Of a DNA stretch of 64,000 nt, positions 10,701 to 18,820 are shown piece by piece (within the stretch, counting starts at the first letter, position 1; every line of letters begins with the position of its first letter). The position numbers and the translations under genes were made by a program. The DNA is from Methylotenera_A sp031422335 (lineage in GTDB: Bacteria; Pseudomonadota; Gammaproteobacteria; Burkholderiales; Methylophilaceae). Below the pieces are notes generated by a model that was given only the letters and a program-made list of their open reading frames with translations, was not told the DNA's origin and searched no databases. The stretch spans positions 30,300 through 94,299 of the forward strand of contig JANOQW010000015.1 in the NCBI GenBank assembly GCA_031422335.1, given 5' to 3'.

Positions 10701-12886
10701 GCCGCTACTTGCTCAATGGTGCTGACTTGTTTTAAATTGAGCGTATTTTTTTTGTCTAACACCCCATTTAAAAAGAATTCAACTTGCCCCGCCACTTCAC
10801 CAAGCGCATTTAACCCAACCGTGCGGCCACTGCCTTTTAAGGTATGAAAACTACGTCGTACTTCCACTAACGCTTCGTTATCAGTAACATTGACACGCAA
10901 GGCTTGGCAGTTTTGTGCAATATGCGCTAATACTTCCTCCGCCTCGGTTAAGTAAATATCTAGCAGCTCATCATCATAGGCCTGATCAATAATGGTTGGC
11001 CCATCAGCCAGTACTGGTGCGACTTCTGGCGGTGCTTGTTGGACAAGTATTTCTGCTTCGATTTTAGCTTCAATTAAATCACTAGACTCAGCTGATTTTT
11101 TAGCCGATTGTTTAGATTTAGCTTCAACTATTGGCACACTTACTAAACCTGCATTTGTTAGCGCAGTTGTTAAGCGCGTAAGCGCACCCTCTAACGCTTT
11201 TTCAGATTCTGGACGTGTTTTTGGCATTTCGTCCGCATACAAGCCCAGCATACTCAAACTCTCTGCCACCAGCTCAAAATCAGCTTGATTCACCGCATAA
11301 TTATCTTGCTGAAAGTGCTGAATATACAGGCTGCTGGCGTTAGCGATGGCGGTTGGCGTAGCCAACCCCAGCATATCAAACACCGCAGACACTTGTTTAA
11401 TTGGCTGCGGTGTCAACGTCAGCGGCGCTTTTTCTTTCGGATTACGGAAGTAGCTATCAAGCGCTTGCTCGACTATTTTTAATGATTCATTGATGTGAAT
11501 CACCACCGCTTTTACAGTATCACGATCTAACTCACCTGCGCGATCGCTCTCTAGTTTGTCATAAACTTCACCAGAAGAAATTGACTCTAAGCGCATCAAT
11601 TCAGAGTGTAATTTACTTAATTGTTGCGGGTCTAGATCTGAGTAATTTTTAAGTGCAGACTCGATTAAATTTAGCGCCGCCGCCATTTCAATTAAGGCGA
11701 CATGATTGACCTTGCTGGCGTCGTCACGCAAAGTATTGCTAGCTTGTTGTAGCACCGAGTAAAAATCCACAAACAACACCTGGCTTAAGTTTTGTGCAAT
11801 GCTTTGGCTGGCGCCTATCGCATCAGAAAACTTGGTAATCAGTACATTATCAATATGCACAGGGCTAGTGCTGGTTTTAGTGTCTATTTTGCTAAAATTA
11901 AGTGTGTTAGATATCTCATCCCAAATATCTCTCAACACTTCCAACTCAACAACCAATTGCTCTACCAACGCCGTTTCATTTGCATCGATGCTAGCGCCAA
12001 TAAAGTTTGCAGAAGATTTTTTGTCAACAAACTGATCTAGCTCAAATACTTGTTTTACTTGAAGCACATTTGCGTTGTCCAGCTCGCTAATTGCCACGTA
12101 ATATAGAATATCTCTTAATAAATTATTGTGCGGTTTATTCACGCCATCGGCAAATAGTTTTAACTCTTGATCTAACTTACGACACAACTTTTTAGCGCCT
12201 TGGTTTTCAGCTATGTCTTTTTGCGCTAATGAATCGGTGAACGCACTAGCCGCCCACCATAAAGTTTTATTGCTATTTTTTTGCTGCGCTTGGCTTACGT
12301 TACTCACTGCAGCTGTCATGCTATCAACGGCGCTGGCTTGCTTGGTTTGCAGCCAATTTAATAGCGATTTTTGATAGGCAATGCGCTGTTCAACAATAAA
12401 GCTAGCGTATTCAGCCTCACTTAACTCTTTGCTAGGTATGCTCTTGGGCGCACTATTACTAGTATCGGGGAAAAATAATTCGCTCTCATCTAGGCTCTCA
12501 CCTTGCGCAGTAACAATAGGATTTAATACGGAATATAAGCGCAGCGGAATATCGGGGGCGCCATTTAGCAACTCATGTAGATAGCCTTGTAGGGTTTTTA
12601 CTGCTTTTTCAAAGGCGGCGATTAACTCTGGCGTGGCATTAACGGTTTTTTTCTCGAGCTTGCTGGCTAATTTTTCCAGTTCGCTTGAAAAACGCTTGCA
12701 ACCTTCTAAGCCCACCATATCCAGCGCACCTGTCGCTTGATATAAACTGGTTTGCGATAAACGCATCGGCGACGTGTCATGCATATTCGCTTGTACTGTG
12801 TTTATATTTGCCAACACAGATTCAAGCAATTGATTGATTTGGTCTTTTACCCAGCTTAGTGGGCCGCTATCAAAATTTTCAGCCAC
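7715..12886 (-). CDS. chpA: Hybrid chemosensory histidine kinase ChpA/PilL (multi-HPt CheA)
   Basis: Core kinase of the type IV pilus chemosensory (Pil-Chp) pathway, 1723 aa, starting with GTG. A FimL/HPt-like N-terminal half is followed by at least two clear HPt modules, FHTLKGSGRTVG (His~681) and LHTLKGSARMAG (His~1040). Next come a CheA-like dimerisation/HATPase region (HLLRNAVAHGIETPAERK near 1320, GRGVGLDVVRND), a CheW-like domain (about 1470-1580) and a C-terminal receiver with Asp~1649 in ILTDIEMPRMDG. It phosphorylates the PilG and PilH response regulators and takes input from PilJ through PilI. It starts 48 nt after pilJ and is the last gene of the operon. There are fewer phosphoacceptor modules than in P. 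aeruginosa ChpA, and the first domains look degenerate. Confidence 0.93.
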   Translation of the reverse strand: MAENFDSGPLSWVKDQINQLLESVLANINTVQANMHDTSPMRLSQTSLYQATGALDMVGLEGCKRFSSELEKLASKLEKKTVNATPELIAAFEKAVKTLQGYLHELLNGAPDIPLRLYSVLNPIVTAQGESLDESELFFPDTSNSAPKSIPSKELSEAEYASFIVEQRIAYQKSLLNWLQTKQASAVDSMTAAVSNVSQAQQKNSNKTLWWAASAFTDSLAQKDIAENQGAKKLCRKLDQELKLFADGVNKPHNNLLRDILYYVAISELDNANVLQVKQVFELDQFVDKKSSANFIGASIDANETALVEQLVVELEVLRDIWDEISNTLNFSKIDTKTSTSPVHIDNVLITKFSDAIGASQSIAQNLSQVLFVDFYSVLQQASNTLRDDASKVNHVALIEMAAALNLIESALKNYSDLDPQQLSKLHSELMRLESISSGEVYDKLESDRAGELDRDTVKAVVIHINESLKIVEQALDSYFRNPKEKAPLTLTPQPIKQVSAVFDMLGLATPTAIANASSLYIQHFQQDNYAVNQADFELVAESLSMLGLYADEMPKTRPESEKALEGALTRLTTALTNAGLVSVPIVEAKSKQSAKKSAESSDLIEAKIEAEILVQQAPPEVAPVLADGPTIIDQAYDDELLDIYLTEAEEVLAHIAQNCQALRVNVTDNEALVEVRRSFHTLKGSGRTVGLNALGEVAGQVEFFLNGVLDKKNTLNLKQVSTIEQVAAAFADWAAELRANNQVEVNQEAWIARIAQMPEQDVVAQADIIQITSKAEIVKAKTPKKLEAQVLIGGTRKMSRALYDIFIRESGQNVTILEQDALKVTKDSSLQPAKTAQHANHTLASNALAAGFKQMGELSRALERWLDEANESWTAQHAALYANTVKSLSAMWQKISEQKNPRSANALIKVLNQATLPAKQHKVLAVDLPATEASQNDTFVEVAAELPQQAPIEMPVLAETNDDVMEVKLVTESKHYDANLEKVSERDAALANTKVDQELLTMFIEEAREIMPEIGADLRAWRADPKQMQHPDALQRALHTLKGSARMAGQGALGDAVHELEDEVIRSLKRKNAEIDFENMFVGLDKIGGYFEQTMDATPEDTIEQIKPVDAAPAGRASDRKAQFLRMRADTLDRLINEAGEISIIRSRLDRELSGFKQSSHDLTDSLTRLRGYLRELEIEAETQLQSRMSILQEANETFDPLEFDRFTRLQELTRMIAESVNDVGTIQASLIGNLDQSEAALQQQNRMNRDLQQNLLGVRMLPFKQMSERLQRIVRQTARELKKSANLVIDGETTEIDRSVLDKLGAPLEHLLRNAVAHGIETPAERKRKNKSDVGTITLKVRQENDEIQISVIDDGAGVDLARVKEKAIKNNLIEANAEVSDQALMSVIFESGFSTAEKVSQISGRGVGLDVVRNDISGLGGRVELTSEFGKGTAFNVNLPVTLSVAQVLVVRSGTTNYALPVGIIAQAQKIKRQQLADAYAAEEIVWADKHYAIHYLGALLGNTEQRPEDHAYNSVLLLHVGSFNIALHVDEVIGNQEAVMKPIGVQLARVPGIVGATVTGDGNIMLVINPVQLVARAILTIGVTTSSAVLPEHKPRIMVVDDSLTMRKVLSRLLEREGFEVIVAKDGIDAMQMLLETIPDAILTDIEMPRMDGFALARNIRDDARTASTPLIMISSRTADKHQNLAKEIGVDAFFGKPVQDDELINKVRDLLASKPVLH

Positions 12887-12934
12887 CTAATTTTGCTCCA
12901 ACATACTGTCTATATTTATTAATTAGGGTGTGAG

Positions 12935-14671
12935 TTAAGCCAATTTAAAACCAGCTACAGAGTCACGCAACTCTTCCGAAAGTTTGGTGAGCTGTCCGAC
13001 AGATTCTGCAGTTTGTTTTGTACCTTCAGTAGTTTGCGATGTAATCTCCTGAATCTGTTGCATATTTTTGGTCACAGTAGAGGCTACTTCAGTTTGCGCC
13101 TCGGTTGCGCTAGAAATCGATTGAATCAATCGCGCAAGACTATTCGAAACGGTTTCAATCTCAGTCAGTGCTTTACCCGCCGCATCTGATAATCGCGCAC
13201 CCTCAACCACACCCTCAGTAGATTTCTCCATCGCGGCTACCGCAGAGTTGGTATCGGTCTGAATAGTTTTTACAATTGCACCAATCTGTTTGGTCGCCTC
13301 TGATGAACGCTCCGCAAGTCGCTGCACCTCCTCCGCAACCACGGTAAAGCCACGCCCTGCCTCACCAGCAGAGGCCGCCTGAATCGCCGCGTTCAAGGCC
13401 AAAATGTTAGTTTGTTCGGTAATATCAGAAATCAGCTCCACAATCTCACCAATCTCTTGCGAGCTTTCGCCCAAGCGTTTAATGCGTTTTGAAGTCTCTT
13501 GAATCTGCTCACGAATGCCGTTCATGCCAGCAATGGTGTTTTGCACCGCCAACGAACCCTGCGTTGCCGCTTGCAATGAGCGTTGCGCCACCTGCGATGC
13601 CTGACTGGCGTTGCTAGATACTTGCAAGATAGAGCGTGTCATATTACCTACCGCTTCTGTAGTTTCTGCAATTTGTGCGGATTGTTTTTCTGCTGCTGAT
13701 AACAAGCCTACTGAGGTAGCTTGCGCTTGGCCAGTGGCCGTGTTTACCTGTTCTGATGCGCGGTTAATACCCGTTACCAAGTCACGCAAGCTATCAATGG
13801 TGTAGTTAATGGAGTCAGCAATCGCGCCAGTAATGTTCTCGCGTACTTCTGCGCGCACCGTTAAGTCGCCATCCGCTAGGTCACCCATCTCGTCCAGCAA
13901 GTTAAGCACCGCCATTTGGTTGGCCTGGCCATCGTTTTCTAGCATCATCACCGCACTATCGATGGTTTTAGCTTGGCGCGATCCAAATACCCAAATAAAC
14001 GCCACAATCAGCAAGCCCAGCAAAGCCAGCAAACCTAAAATAGTGGTTAGCAACTTATTACTGCTACTCTCGGTTTCTGCGGTTTGCTTTTCCAAATCAG
14101 CTACTAGTGTACGCACCGTCTGTTTGTTGACTTCATATGCGGCAGTTAAGTCACCCAATGGTTTGGCGGCAGAAATGGCACCCAACTGAATCGCAGATAA
14201 GAAATCTTTATTGTAAATACGGTAAAAATTTTCATTTGATTTAATCACCGCCTGAAACGAACCACTCATTGTGTCTGTTTGTTTACTATTTTTCCAAAAC
14301 TCAACCTGTTTTTTAAATGAAGCCTCAGCAGCTTTTACCTCGTTCAATTTTTTATCGCGCACGGTAGTATCGTTTATTGATGCTGCCACGAAAGCTTCGT
14401 TTGCTGCTGCAAATGCGTCAACAGAATATAGTGGTGGTGGAAGAATATCTGCTTTAAGAGCATCCAATGCCTTAAGCTGCAAATAAACAGGACCGTTTAC
14501 CCTTACCTGGCTAATGGCATAGAATGCCAAGGCAATAAAAATGAGTAAGCCAATGACTGGAATAATCACCTGACGGCGACTACCACTGCTATTGACACCA
14601 CCGCCACCCGCCGCCTTACCTGTAAACACCTGAATGATTTTAGCTGGTAGGTCTTTAATATTAAATGCCAT
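12935..14671 (-). CDS. pilJ: Type IV pilus methyl-accepting chemotaxis protein PilJ
   Basis: Membrane chemoreceptor that passes surface/pilus signals to ChpA through PilI. The first transmembrane helix is at about residues 34-55 (VIIPVIGLLIFIALAFYAIS). A periplasmic PilJ-type domain follows, then a second helix (LLTTILGLLALLGLLIVAFI), a HAMP-like segment (MGDLADGDLTVRAEV) and the signalling coiled coil. The hairpin tip is DITEQTNILALNAAIQAASAGEAGRGFTVVAEEV, quoted here only by position, about residues 415-450. A good Shine-Dalgarno (AAGGGAA) precedes the ATG. The length of 578 aa is shorter than P. aeruginosa PilJ (682). No PilK methyltransferase or ChpB methylesterase gene follows, so adaptation by methylation may be absent or encoded elsewhere. 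Confidence 0.93.
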   Translation of the reverse strand: MAFNIKDLPAKIIQVFTGKAAGGGGVNSSGSRRQVIIPVIGLLIFIALAFYAISQVRVNGPVYLQLKALDALKADILPPPLYSVDAFAAANEAFVAASINDTTVRDKKLNEVKAAEASFKKQVEFWKNSKQTDTMSGSFQAVIKSNENFYRIYNKDFLSAIQLGAISAAKPLGDLTAAYEVNKQTVRTLVADLEKQTAETESSSNKLLTTILGLLALLGLLIVAFIWVFGSRQAKTIDSAVMMLENDGQANQMAVLNLLDEMGDLADGDLTVRAEVRENITGAIADSINYTIDSLRDLVTGINRASEQVNTATGQAQATSVGLLSAAEKQSAQIAETTEAVGNMTRSILQVSSNASQASQVAQRSLQAATQGSLAVQNTIAGMNGIREQIQETSKRIKRLGESSQEIGEIVELISDITEQTNILALNAAIQAASAGEAGRGFTVVAEEVQRLAERSSEATKQIGAIVKTIQTDTNSAVAAMEKSTEGVVEGARLSDAAGKALTEIETVSNSLARLIQSISSATEAQTEVASTVTKNMQQIQEITSQTTEGTKQTAESVGQLTKLSEELRDSVAGFKLA

Positions 14672-14754
14672 GTTGATTCCCTTTTAAGTTCAAATCAAAG
14701 CTATTTGTACTTGTCGTTTTCTAAAATTTTTTTACTGTTGCTATGTTTAAAGAT

Positions 14755-15279
14755 TTAAATAATATAAGGTGTTGCAAATTCTTTAGATCGCACTAATTTA
14801 TCGCAATCTAGCATATGCCAAATACGGTTTTCATCATCTTGATAAGTTTGCGCATTTAAACAAGCACTTTCTTCAGATTCTATTTCATACAGCTTCATGT
14901 CGTTGATGTTACGCAAACCAATCATTTTTTCTACCACAAAGGCCACATTGCTAGACACTGTTTCACTAATCAACAGTAAGCGGGCGTTAGAAGAAATGCT
15001 AGTAAAAGAGGCCTCTAGCAAGTGTGCAATATCATTGATGGCATATAGCACACCACGCACATTAGAAACGCCTAAAAACCAAGGCTTCACAATCGGTACC
15101 GCCTGAATCTCCGCCACTGGCAAAGTCTCAGAGATTTCTCGCAAATTCACCAACACGTTTTTGCTGCCAATCACTACGCCCAAATAACCCGCAGACGACT
15201 CAGCGCCTGCTTTTTTAGCGTTTTCCAATCTCGCTAATATGCTGGTTTGGTATTCGCGTAATTGTGATTGTTTAGACAT
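14755..15279 (-). CDS. pilI: CheW-like adaptor protein PilI
   Basis: Single CheW domain (174 aa) that should couple the receptor PilJ to the ChpA kinase. Visible family features are the YLGVVIGSKNVLVNLREISE strand region, VPIVKPWFLGVSNVRG and LYAINDIAHLL, matching the receptor- and kinase-binding faces of CheW. It lies between pilH and pilJ in the order G-H-I-J-chpA seen in other Proteobacteria, 15 nt after pilH. The gap to pilJ is 83 nt. No strong Shine-Dalgarno precedes the ATG. Confidence 0.9.
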   Translation of the reverse strand: MSKQSQLREYQTSILARLENAKKAGAESSAGYLGVVIGSKNVLVNLREISETLPVAEIQAVPIVKPWFLGVSNVRGVLYAINDIAHLLEASFTSISSNARLLLISETVSSNVAFVVEKMIGLRNINDMKLYEIESEESACLNAQTYQDDENRIWHMLDCDKLVRSKEFATPYII

Positions 15280-15294
15280 AAAATATTTAACTTA

Positions 15295-15660
15295 CTAGCC
15301 TAGTTTTGCAATCAAGGCTATGAGCTCAACTTTAGAAGCAGGCTTAATAATGCAACCTTTGGCGCCCATCTTCTCTGCCCAAGCATGATCAGTCACCTGC
15401 AACTTGCCTGAACACAAAATAACCGGGATTTTTGCAGTGGCCGGGTCTTTGGTCAACGTGCGCGTGGCTTGAAAGCCCGTTAGCCCGGTCATAATAATGT
15501 CCATAATAATCAAATCTGGTGCAATTTCTGCAGCGCGTTCAATGCATGCCTCACCACTTTCCAGCCCAATGACTTGGTAACCTTCAGCTTCTAACAATTC
15601 AGTTAAATAAAATCTGTCGGTGGCTGAATCATCTACGATTAAAATTTTATTAATTGCCAT
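15295..15660 (-). CDS. pilH: Twitching motility response regulator PilH
   Basis: Stand-alone CheY-like receiver (121 aa). The acidic pocket is in ILIVDDSATDRF, the phosphoacceptor is Asp54 in LIIMDIIMTG, and the conserved Lys is in IIKPASKVEL. In the Pil-Chp model PilH counters PilG, acting on PilT-dependent retraction or as a phosphate sink. A GGGAGCG ribosome binding site precedes the ATG. It was told apart from PilG by its position as second gene of the operon and its sequence. The usual metal-binding and switch residues are intact. Confidence 0.9.
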   Translation of the reverse strand: MAINKILIVDDSATDRFYLTELLEAEGYQVIGLESGEACIERAAEIAPDLIIMDIIMTGLTGFQATRTLTKDPATAKIPVILCSGKLQVTDHAWAEKMGAKGCIIKPASKVELIALIAKLG

Positions 15661-15709
15661 TGCTCGCTCCCTAAAAAATCTCTAAAAATGATTACAAAAA
15701 TTAAGTAAC

Positions 15710-16096
15710 TTATTTTTTCACGTATGCGTTAACTGCTTCTATCAAGGTATCTTGCGTAAAAGGTTTGGTTAAATATTGATCAGAGCCCGCCATGCGACCA
15801 CGTGCGCGGTCGAACAAGCCATCTTTGCTAGACAGCATAATGACAGGCGTGCTGCTAAATTTTGCGTTGCGCTTAATGAGTGCACAAGTTTGATAACCAT
15901 CTAAACGCGGCATCATAATATCCACAAAAATGACTTGAGGGAGTTGATCGGCAATTTTTGCCAGCGCATCAAAACCATCTTCTGCCAAAATGACCTCACA
16001 GCCGGCAGATTTAAGAAAAATCTCTGCGCTGCGGCGGATGGTGTTGCTATCGTCAATTACCATGACTTTAGTGCCTGCTAAATTTACTTGTGCCAC
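15710..16096 (-). CDS. pilG: Twitching motility response regulator PilG
   Basis: First gene of the chemosensory operon, a CheY-like receiver of 128 aa with MVIDDSNTIRRSAEIFLKSAGCEV typical of PilG (quoted by its core, VIDDSNTIRRSAE). The phosphoacceptor is Asp59 in VIFVDIMMPRLDG and the conserved Lys is in LTKPF. PilG-P promotes pilus extension through PilB in P. aeruginosa. The start is a GTG at 16094-16096, preceded by a GGGGGA Shine-Dalgarno 7-8 nt upstream. The operon promoter must lie in the AT-rich 244-bp gap shared with the divergent FIST gene. Confidence 0.92.
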   Translation of the reverse strand: MAQVNLAGTKVMVIDDSNTIRRSAEIFLKSAGCEVILAEDGFDALAKIADQLPQVIFVDIMMPRLDGYQTCALIKRNAKFSSTPVIMLSSKDGLFDRARGRMAGSDQYLTKPFTQDTLIEAVNAYVKK

Positions 16097-16340
16097 GTTT
16101 TATTCCCCCAACATATACAGATTATATGTTTAGCATAATTACCGTTAACTTGAGTAAATAGTGGTTTTTTGTGATTGTTGATTTAATTTACACAACTAAA
16201 TATTACATTTTTTTAAATAATATGCAACACTTACATGAGTTTTGTAATAATATACCTTAACAATAAAAATAGCGTTGATGTTTTACACAAATATAAATAA
16301 CGTATTAGAAGCACTATTTTTTATTTAAAGGCTTAATCAA
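16097..16340. promoter_or_regulatory. AT-rich divergent intergenic region between pilG and the FIST gene
   Basis: A 244-bp, very AT-rich gap between two outward-facing genes, so it must hold the promoters for the pil-chp operon and for the FIST gene. No hairpin with a U-run, palindromic operator or consensus -35/-10 pair stands out enough to mark. Confidence 0.5.
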
Positions 16341-17501
16341 ATGATTATTAGACAAGAATCTGTAGAGTCAACAAAGGCACTCAAAGATTTGCCCAGCACC
16401 TCGCCACTACCTAGCGCTAATTTAGTATTAGTGTTTGGCTCAATGAAACGCTTTAACGAAGGTAAGCTGCAAGGTTTTTTAAAATCGCGCTACCCTGCGG
16501 CACAACTGGTTGGTTGTACTACCTCTGGCGAAATCAGCCCGAACGGTGTTTATGACGACAGCATTCAAATTACCGCGATTCAGTGGGAAAAAACCATCCA
16601 ACGCGTCGCACAAACCAAAATGACTGGCATGCTTAACTCTTTCGAAGCGGCTGCTGGCCTAGCCAAGCAATTAAAAGCAGAAACGCTGCGCACGGTATTG
16701 GTGATTTCTGATGGCTTAAATGTCAATGGTTCAGAGCTGCTCAAAGGTTTTCAAAGTGTATTAGGCGATGTGCCAATTGTGGGCGGTCTAGCGGGTGATG
16801 GTGGCGCATTTGTTAACACCTTACAATTATTTAACGAAACCGTATCGAACAAACAAGTGATTGCCGTAGGCTTATATGGCAACGCGTTGATTACAGCTAG
16901 TGGCGCGCTAGGTGGCTGGAAACCTTATGGCCCTCCACGCAAAGTGACTAGATCTGAGAAAAACGTGGTGTTTGAAATGGATGGCAAACCAGCTTTGCCG
17001 CTCTACCGCATGTATATTGGCGAAGCATTTGCGCGTGGCTTGCCAGGTTCCGGTTTAAAATTCCCGTTAGCGGTGATTGAGGAAGGTAAGCGTGATGTGG
17101 AAAAAATCCGTACCTTATTGGCGGTGGATGCTAGCGCCAATAGCCTGACTTTTGCGGGCAACGTAGAAGAAGGCGAAACCGTGCGTTTGTGCCAAACCAA
17201 CCACGATAGATTGGTGGAAGGCGCAGGAAATGCGGCCAATTTAGTGATGGATAGCTTGGGTGGCACTAAGACTAACCAAGTAGGCTTGGCTTTGTGCGTC
17301 AGCTGCGTGGGGCGGAAACTAGTCATGGCAGAGCAAATAGGCGATGAAGTCAAACTGGTACAACAAATTCTAGGCCCACAAACTTCTGTGGCAGGGTTTT
17401 ATTCTTATGGTGAGATTGCACCGCGCCCCAACACCACCGATAGCGTATTGCACAACCAAACCATGACCATTGGTTATTTAAGTGAAAACTTGTTAGCTTA
17501 A
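16341..17501 (+). CDS. FIST domain sensory protein
   Basis: 386-aa protein matching the FIST_N plus FIST_C architecture. FIST_N is about residues 25-220, with LVLVFGSMKRFNEGKL and the AAQLVGCTTSGEI strand-turn. FIST_C is about 235-370, ending SVAGFYSYGEIAP followed by HNQTMTIGYL. FIST domains are predicted sensors of small ligands, perhaps amino acids, and often sit near chemotaxis or two-component genes. Here the gene is divergent from the Pil-Chp operon, so it may feed that pathway; this is inference from position. There is no transmembrane segment or attached output domain. An AAAGG stretch lies 9 nt upstream of the ATG and a strong terminator follows. Confidence 0.85.
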   Translation: MIIRQESVESTKALKDLPSTSPLPSANLVLVFGSMKRFNEGKLQGFLKSRYPAAQLVGCTTSGEISPNGVYDDSIQITAIQWEKTIQRVAQTKMTGMLNSFEAAAGLAKQLKAETLRTVLVISDGLNVNGSELLKGFQSVLGDVPIVGGLAGDGGAFVNTLQLFNETVSNKQVIAVGLYGNALITASGALGGWKPYGPPRKVTRSEKNVVFEMDGKPALPLYRMYIGEAFARGLPGSGLKFPLAVIEEGKRDVEKIRTLLAVDASANSLTFAGNVEEGETVRLCQTNHDRLVEGAGNAANLVMDSLGGTKTNQVGLALCVSCVGRKLVMAEQIGDEVKLVQQILGPQTSVAGFYSYGEIAPRPNTTDSVLHNQTMTIGYLSENLLA

Positions 17502-17525
17502 GCACAATTTAGTTCGGCTTTAATC

Positions 17526-17560
17526 AAAAGCACCTGTTCCCTACAGGTGCTTTTTGTTTT
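17526..17560 (+). terminator. Intrinsic terminator after the FIST gene
   Basis: Perfect stem AAAGCACCTGT / ACAGGTGCTTT with loop tccct, followed by T-rich DNA (tttttgtttt). Confidence 0.92.
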
Positions 17561-17613
17561 ATGATACAAGCTCAAAATTATGATTCTGACGTACTAATAG
17601 AAAAGGAAAAATC

Positions 17614-18114
17614 ATGTCAAATTCCGTTACGCTTAAAGGCAACCCAGTAGATGTGGCAGGCAACTTGCCAAAAGTAGGTAGCACAGCACCTAATTTTACG
17701 CTGGTTGATAAAGCATTAGCAGATGTAACCCTGGACAACTTTGCGGGAAAACGCAAAGTGCTAAATATATTCCCAAGTGTCGATACGCCCACTTGCGCTG
17801 CCTCGATTCGAGCTTTTAATAAGCATGCTGCTAGCATGAGCAACACGGTGGTATTGAATATCTCTGCCGATTTGCCGTTTGCGCAAACGCGCTTTTGCGC
17901 TGCAGAAGGCATTGAAAACGTGCAAAATTTATCTAGCATGCGTGGCCGCGATTTTTTAATGAACTACGGTGTGCTGTTATTTACCAGCAAATTGGCGGGT
18001 TTGTGCGCGCGTGCTGTCATTGTGCTTGACGAAAAAAATGTGGTAAAACATGTGGAGTTGGTACCAGAAATTGCTAACGAGCCTAACTATGACGCAGCCT
18101 TAGCGGTACTTTAA
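17614..18114 (+). CDS. tpx: Thiol peroxidase Tpx (atypical 2-Cys peroxiredoxin)
   Basis: Thioredoxin-dependent reduction of H2O2 and alkyl hydroperoxides. The peroxidatic Cys61 lies in PSVDTPTCAASIR and the resolving Cys95 in TRFCAAEGI, the Tpx-specific spacing. The AGLCARAVIVLD segment near the C-terminus is also typical. The length of 166 aa matches the family (167-168). A clear AAGGAAA ribosome binding site precedes the ATG. Transcription probably ends at the repeat-derived hairpin at 18157-18200. Confidence 0.97.
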   Translation: MSNSVTLKGNPVDVAGNLPKVGSTAPNFTLVDKALADVTLDNFAGKRKVLNIFPSVDTPTCAASIRAFNKHAASMSNTVVLNISADLPFAQTRFCAAEGIENVQNLSSMRGRDFLMNYGVLLFTSKLAGLCARAVIVLDEKNVVKHVELVPEIANEPNYDAALAVL

Positions 18115-18156
18115 ATATAGCTTAAGCCATTATTTGGTTTAAATCATTTAAATATC

Positions 18157-18200
18157 TGCCCTGCAAGCCAATATCCACGCGGCTTACAGGGCATTTTTTT
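18157..18200. repeat. Dispersed palindromic repeat, copy 2 (short form, likely terminator of tpx)
   Basis: TGCCCTGCAAGCC (18157-18169) pairs with GGCTTACAGGGCA (18181-18193) with one mismatch. The loop aatatccacgc is followed by seven T. It is both a member of the repeat family and a convincing rho-independent terminator for tpx. Confidence 0.85.
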
Positions 18201-18215
18201 GCATACAGTTATTTA

Positions 18216-18584
18216 TTATTTATACTGAGTATGCATATATTTTGTGTACTTGGCGTTGCTGCCTTTGGCTTTTTCTACTGGATATTTAATTGCGTTCAGC
18301 GTAATTTTTTTGTTGGTCGCGTCGATCAAATCAATCTCTAACACTTCGGCAATGCGCAACAAATATACAAACGTATCCGCCAACTCGTGGCTCACTGCCT
18401 CACGCTTTTCGGGCGCTAGTTGCTGGCTTTCGGTTGGCGTATCCCATTGAAATAGCTCAACTAATTCTGCTGCTTCCACAATCATCGCCATCGCCAAATT
18501 TTTAGGTGTGTGAAATTGCGCCCAATCGCGCTCGGCCACAAATTGGTTAATTTTTGCACGTAAATTATCTAATGAATCATCCAT
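18216..18584 (-). CDS. MazG-like nucleotide pyrophosphohydrolase (dCTPase/RS21-C6 type)
   Basis: Small all-alpha NTP pyrophosphatase (122 aa). The metal-binding helices are seen as VEAAELVELFQW and HELADTFVYLLRIAE, giving the EXXE...EXXD pattern of the MazG/dUTPase-like superfamily. The FVAERDWAQFHTPKNLAMAM start is characteristic of the RS21-C6/DCTPP1 subgroup, which hydrolyses dCTP and modified dCTP for pool cleaning. The exact substrate cannot be read from sequence. It is a single gene, convergent with tpx across a repeat-derived terminator and followed upstream by a long-form repeat copy. Confidence 0.88.
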   Translation of the reverse strand: MDDSLDNLRAKINQFVAERDWAQFHTPKNLAMAMIVEAAELVELFQWDTPTESQQLAPEKREAVSHELADTFVYLLRIAEVLEIDLIDATNKKITLNAIKYPVEKAKGSNAKYTKYMHTQYK

Positions 18585-18617
18585 TTTAATTATCCTAATT
18601 TATTACAAGGAACAAAT

Positions 18618-18717
18618 CGATGCTCTAGCAGCCAATATCCATGCGATCTTCGCGCATGAATAACCAGCTTTAGCTGGTATATTCTGCGGTGATGACCTTT
18701 ACGGTTACAGGGCATCG
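18618..18717. repeat. Dispersed palindromic repeat, copy 3 (long form, ~100 bp)
   Basis: Terminal inverted repeats CGATGCYCT / AGGGCATCG bound a 100-bp element. It contains the family core (GCCAATATCCATGCG) and an internal palindrome ACCAGCTTTAGCTGGT at 18663-18678. Its interior matches copy 5 at 29731-29827 in reverse orientation. It lies between rlmL and the MazG-like gene. Confidence 0.85.
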
Positions 18718-18820
18718 AAATAAAGGTGTTGTCTAAAAGATGTTATTTAAAAGCCTATTTTGTATTACGCTATTTTAGTTTCGACATAACCTAAAGGTTA
18801 GTCTCCACTGAAACTTCGGA

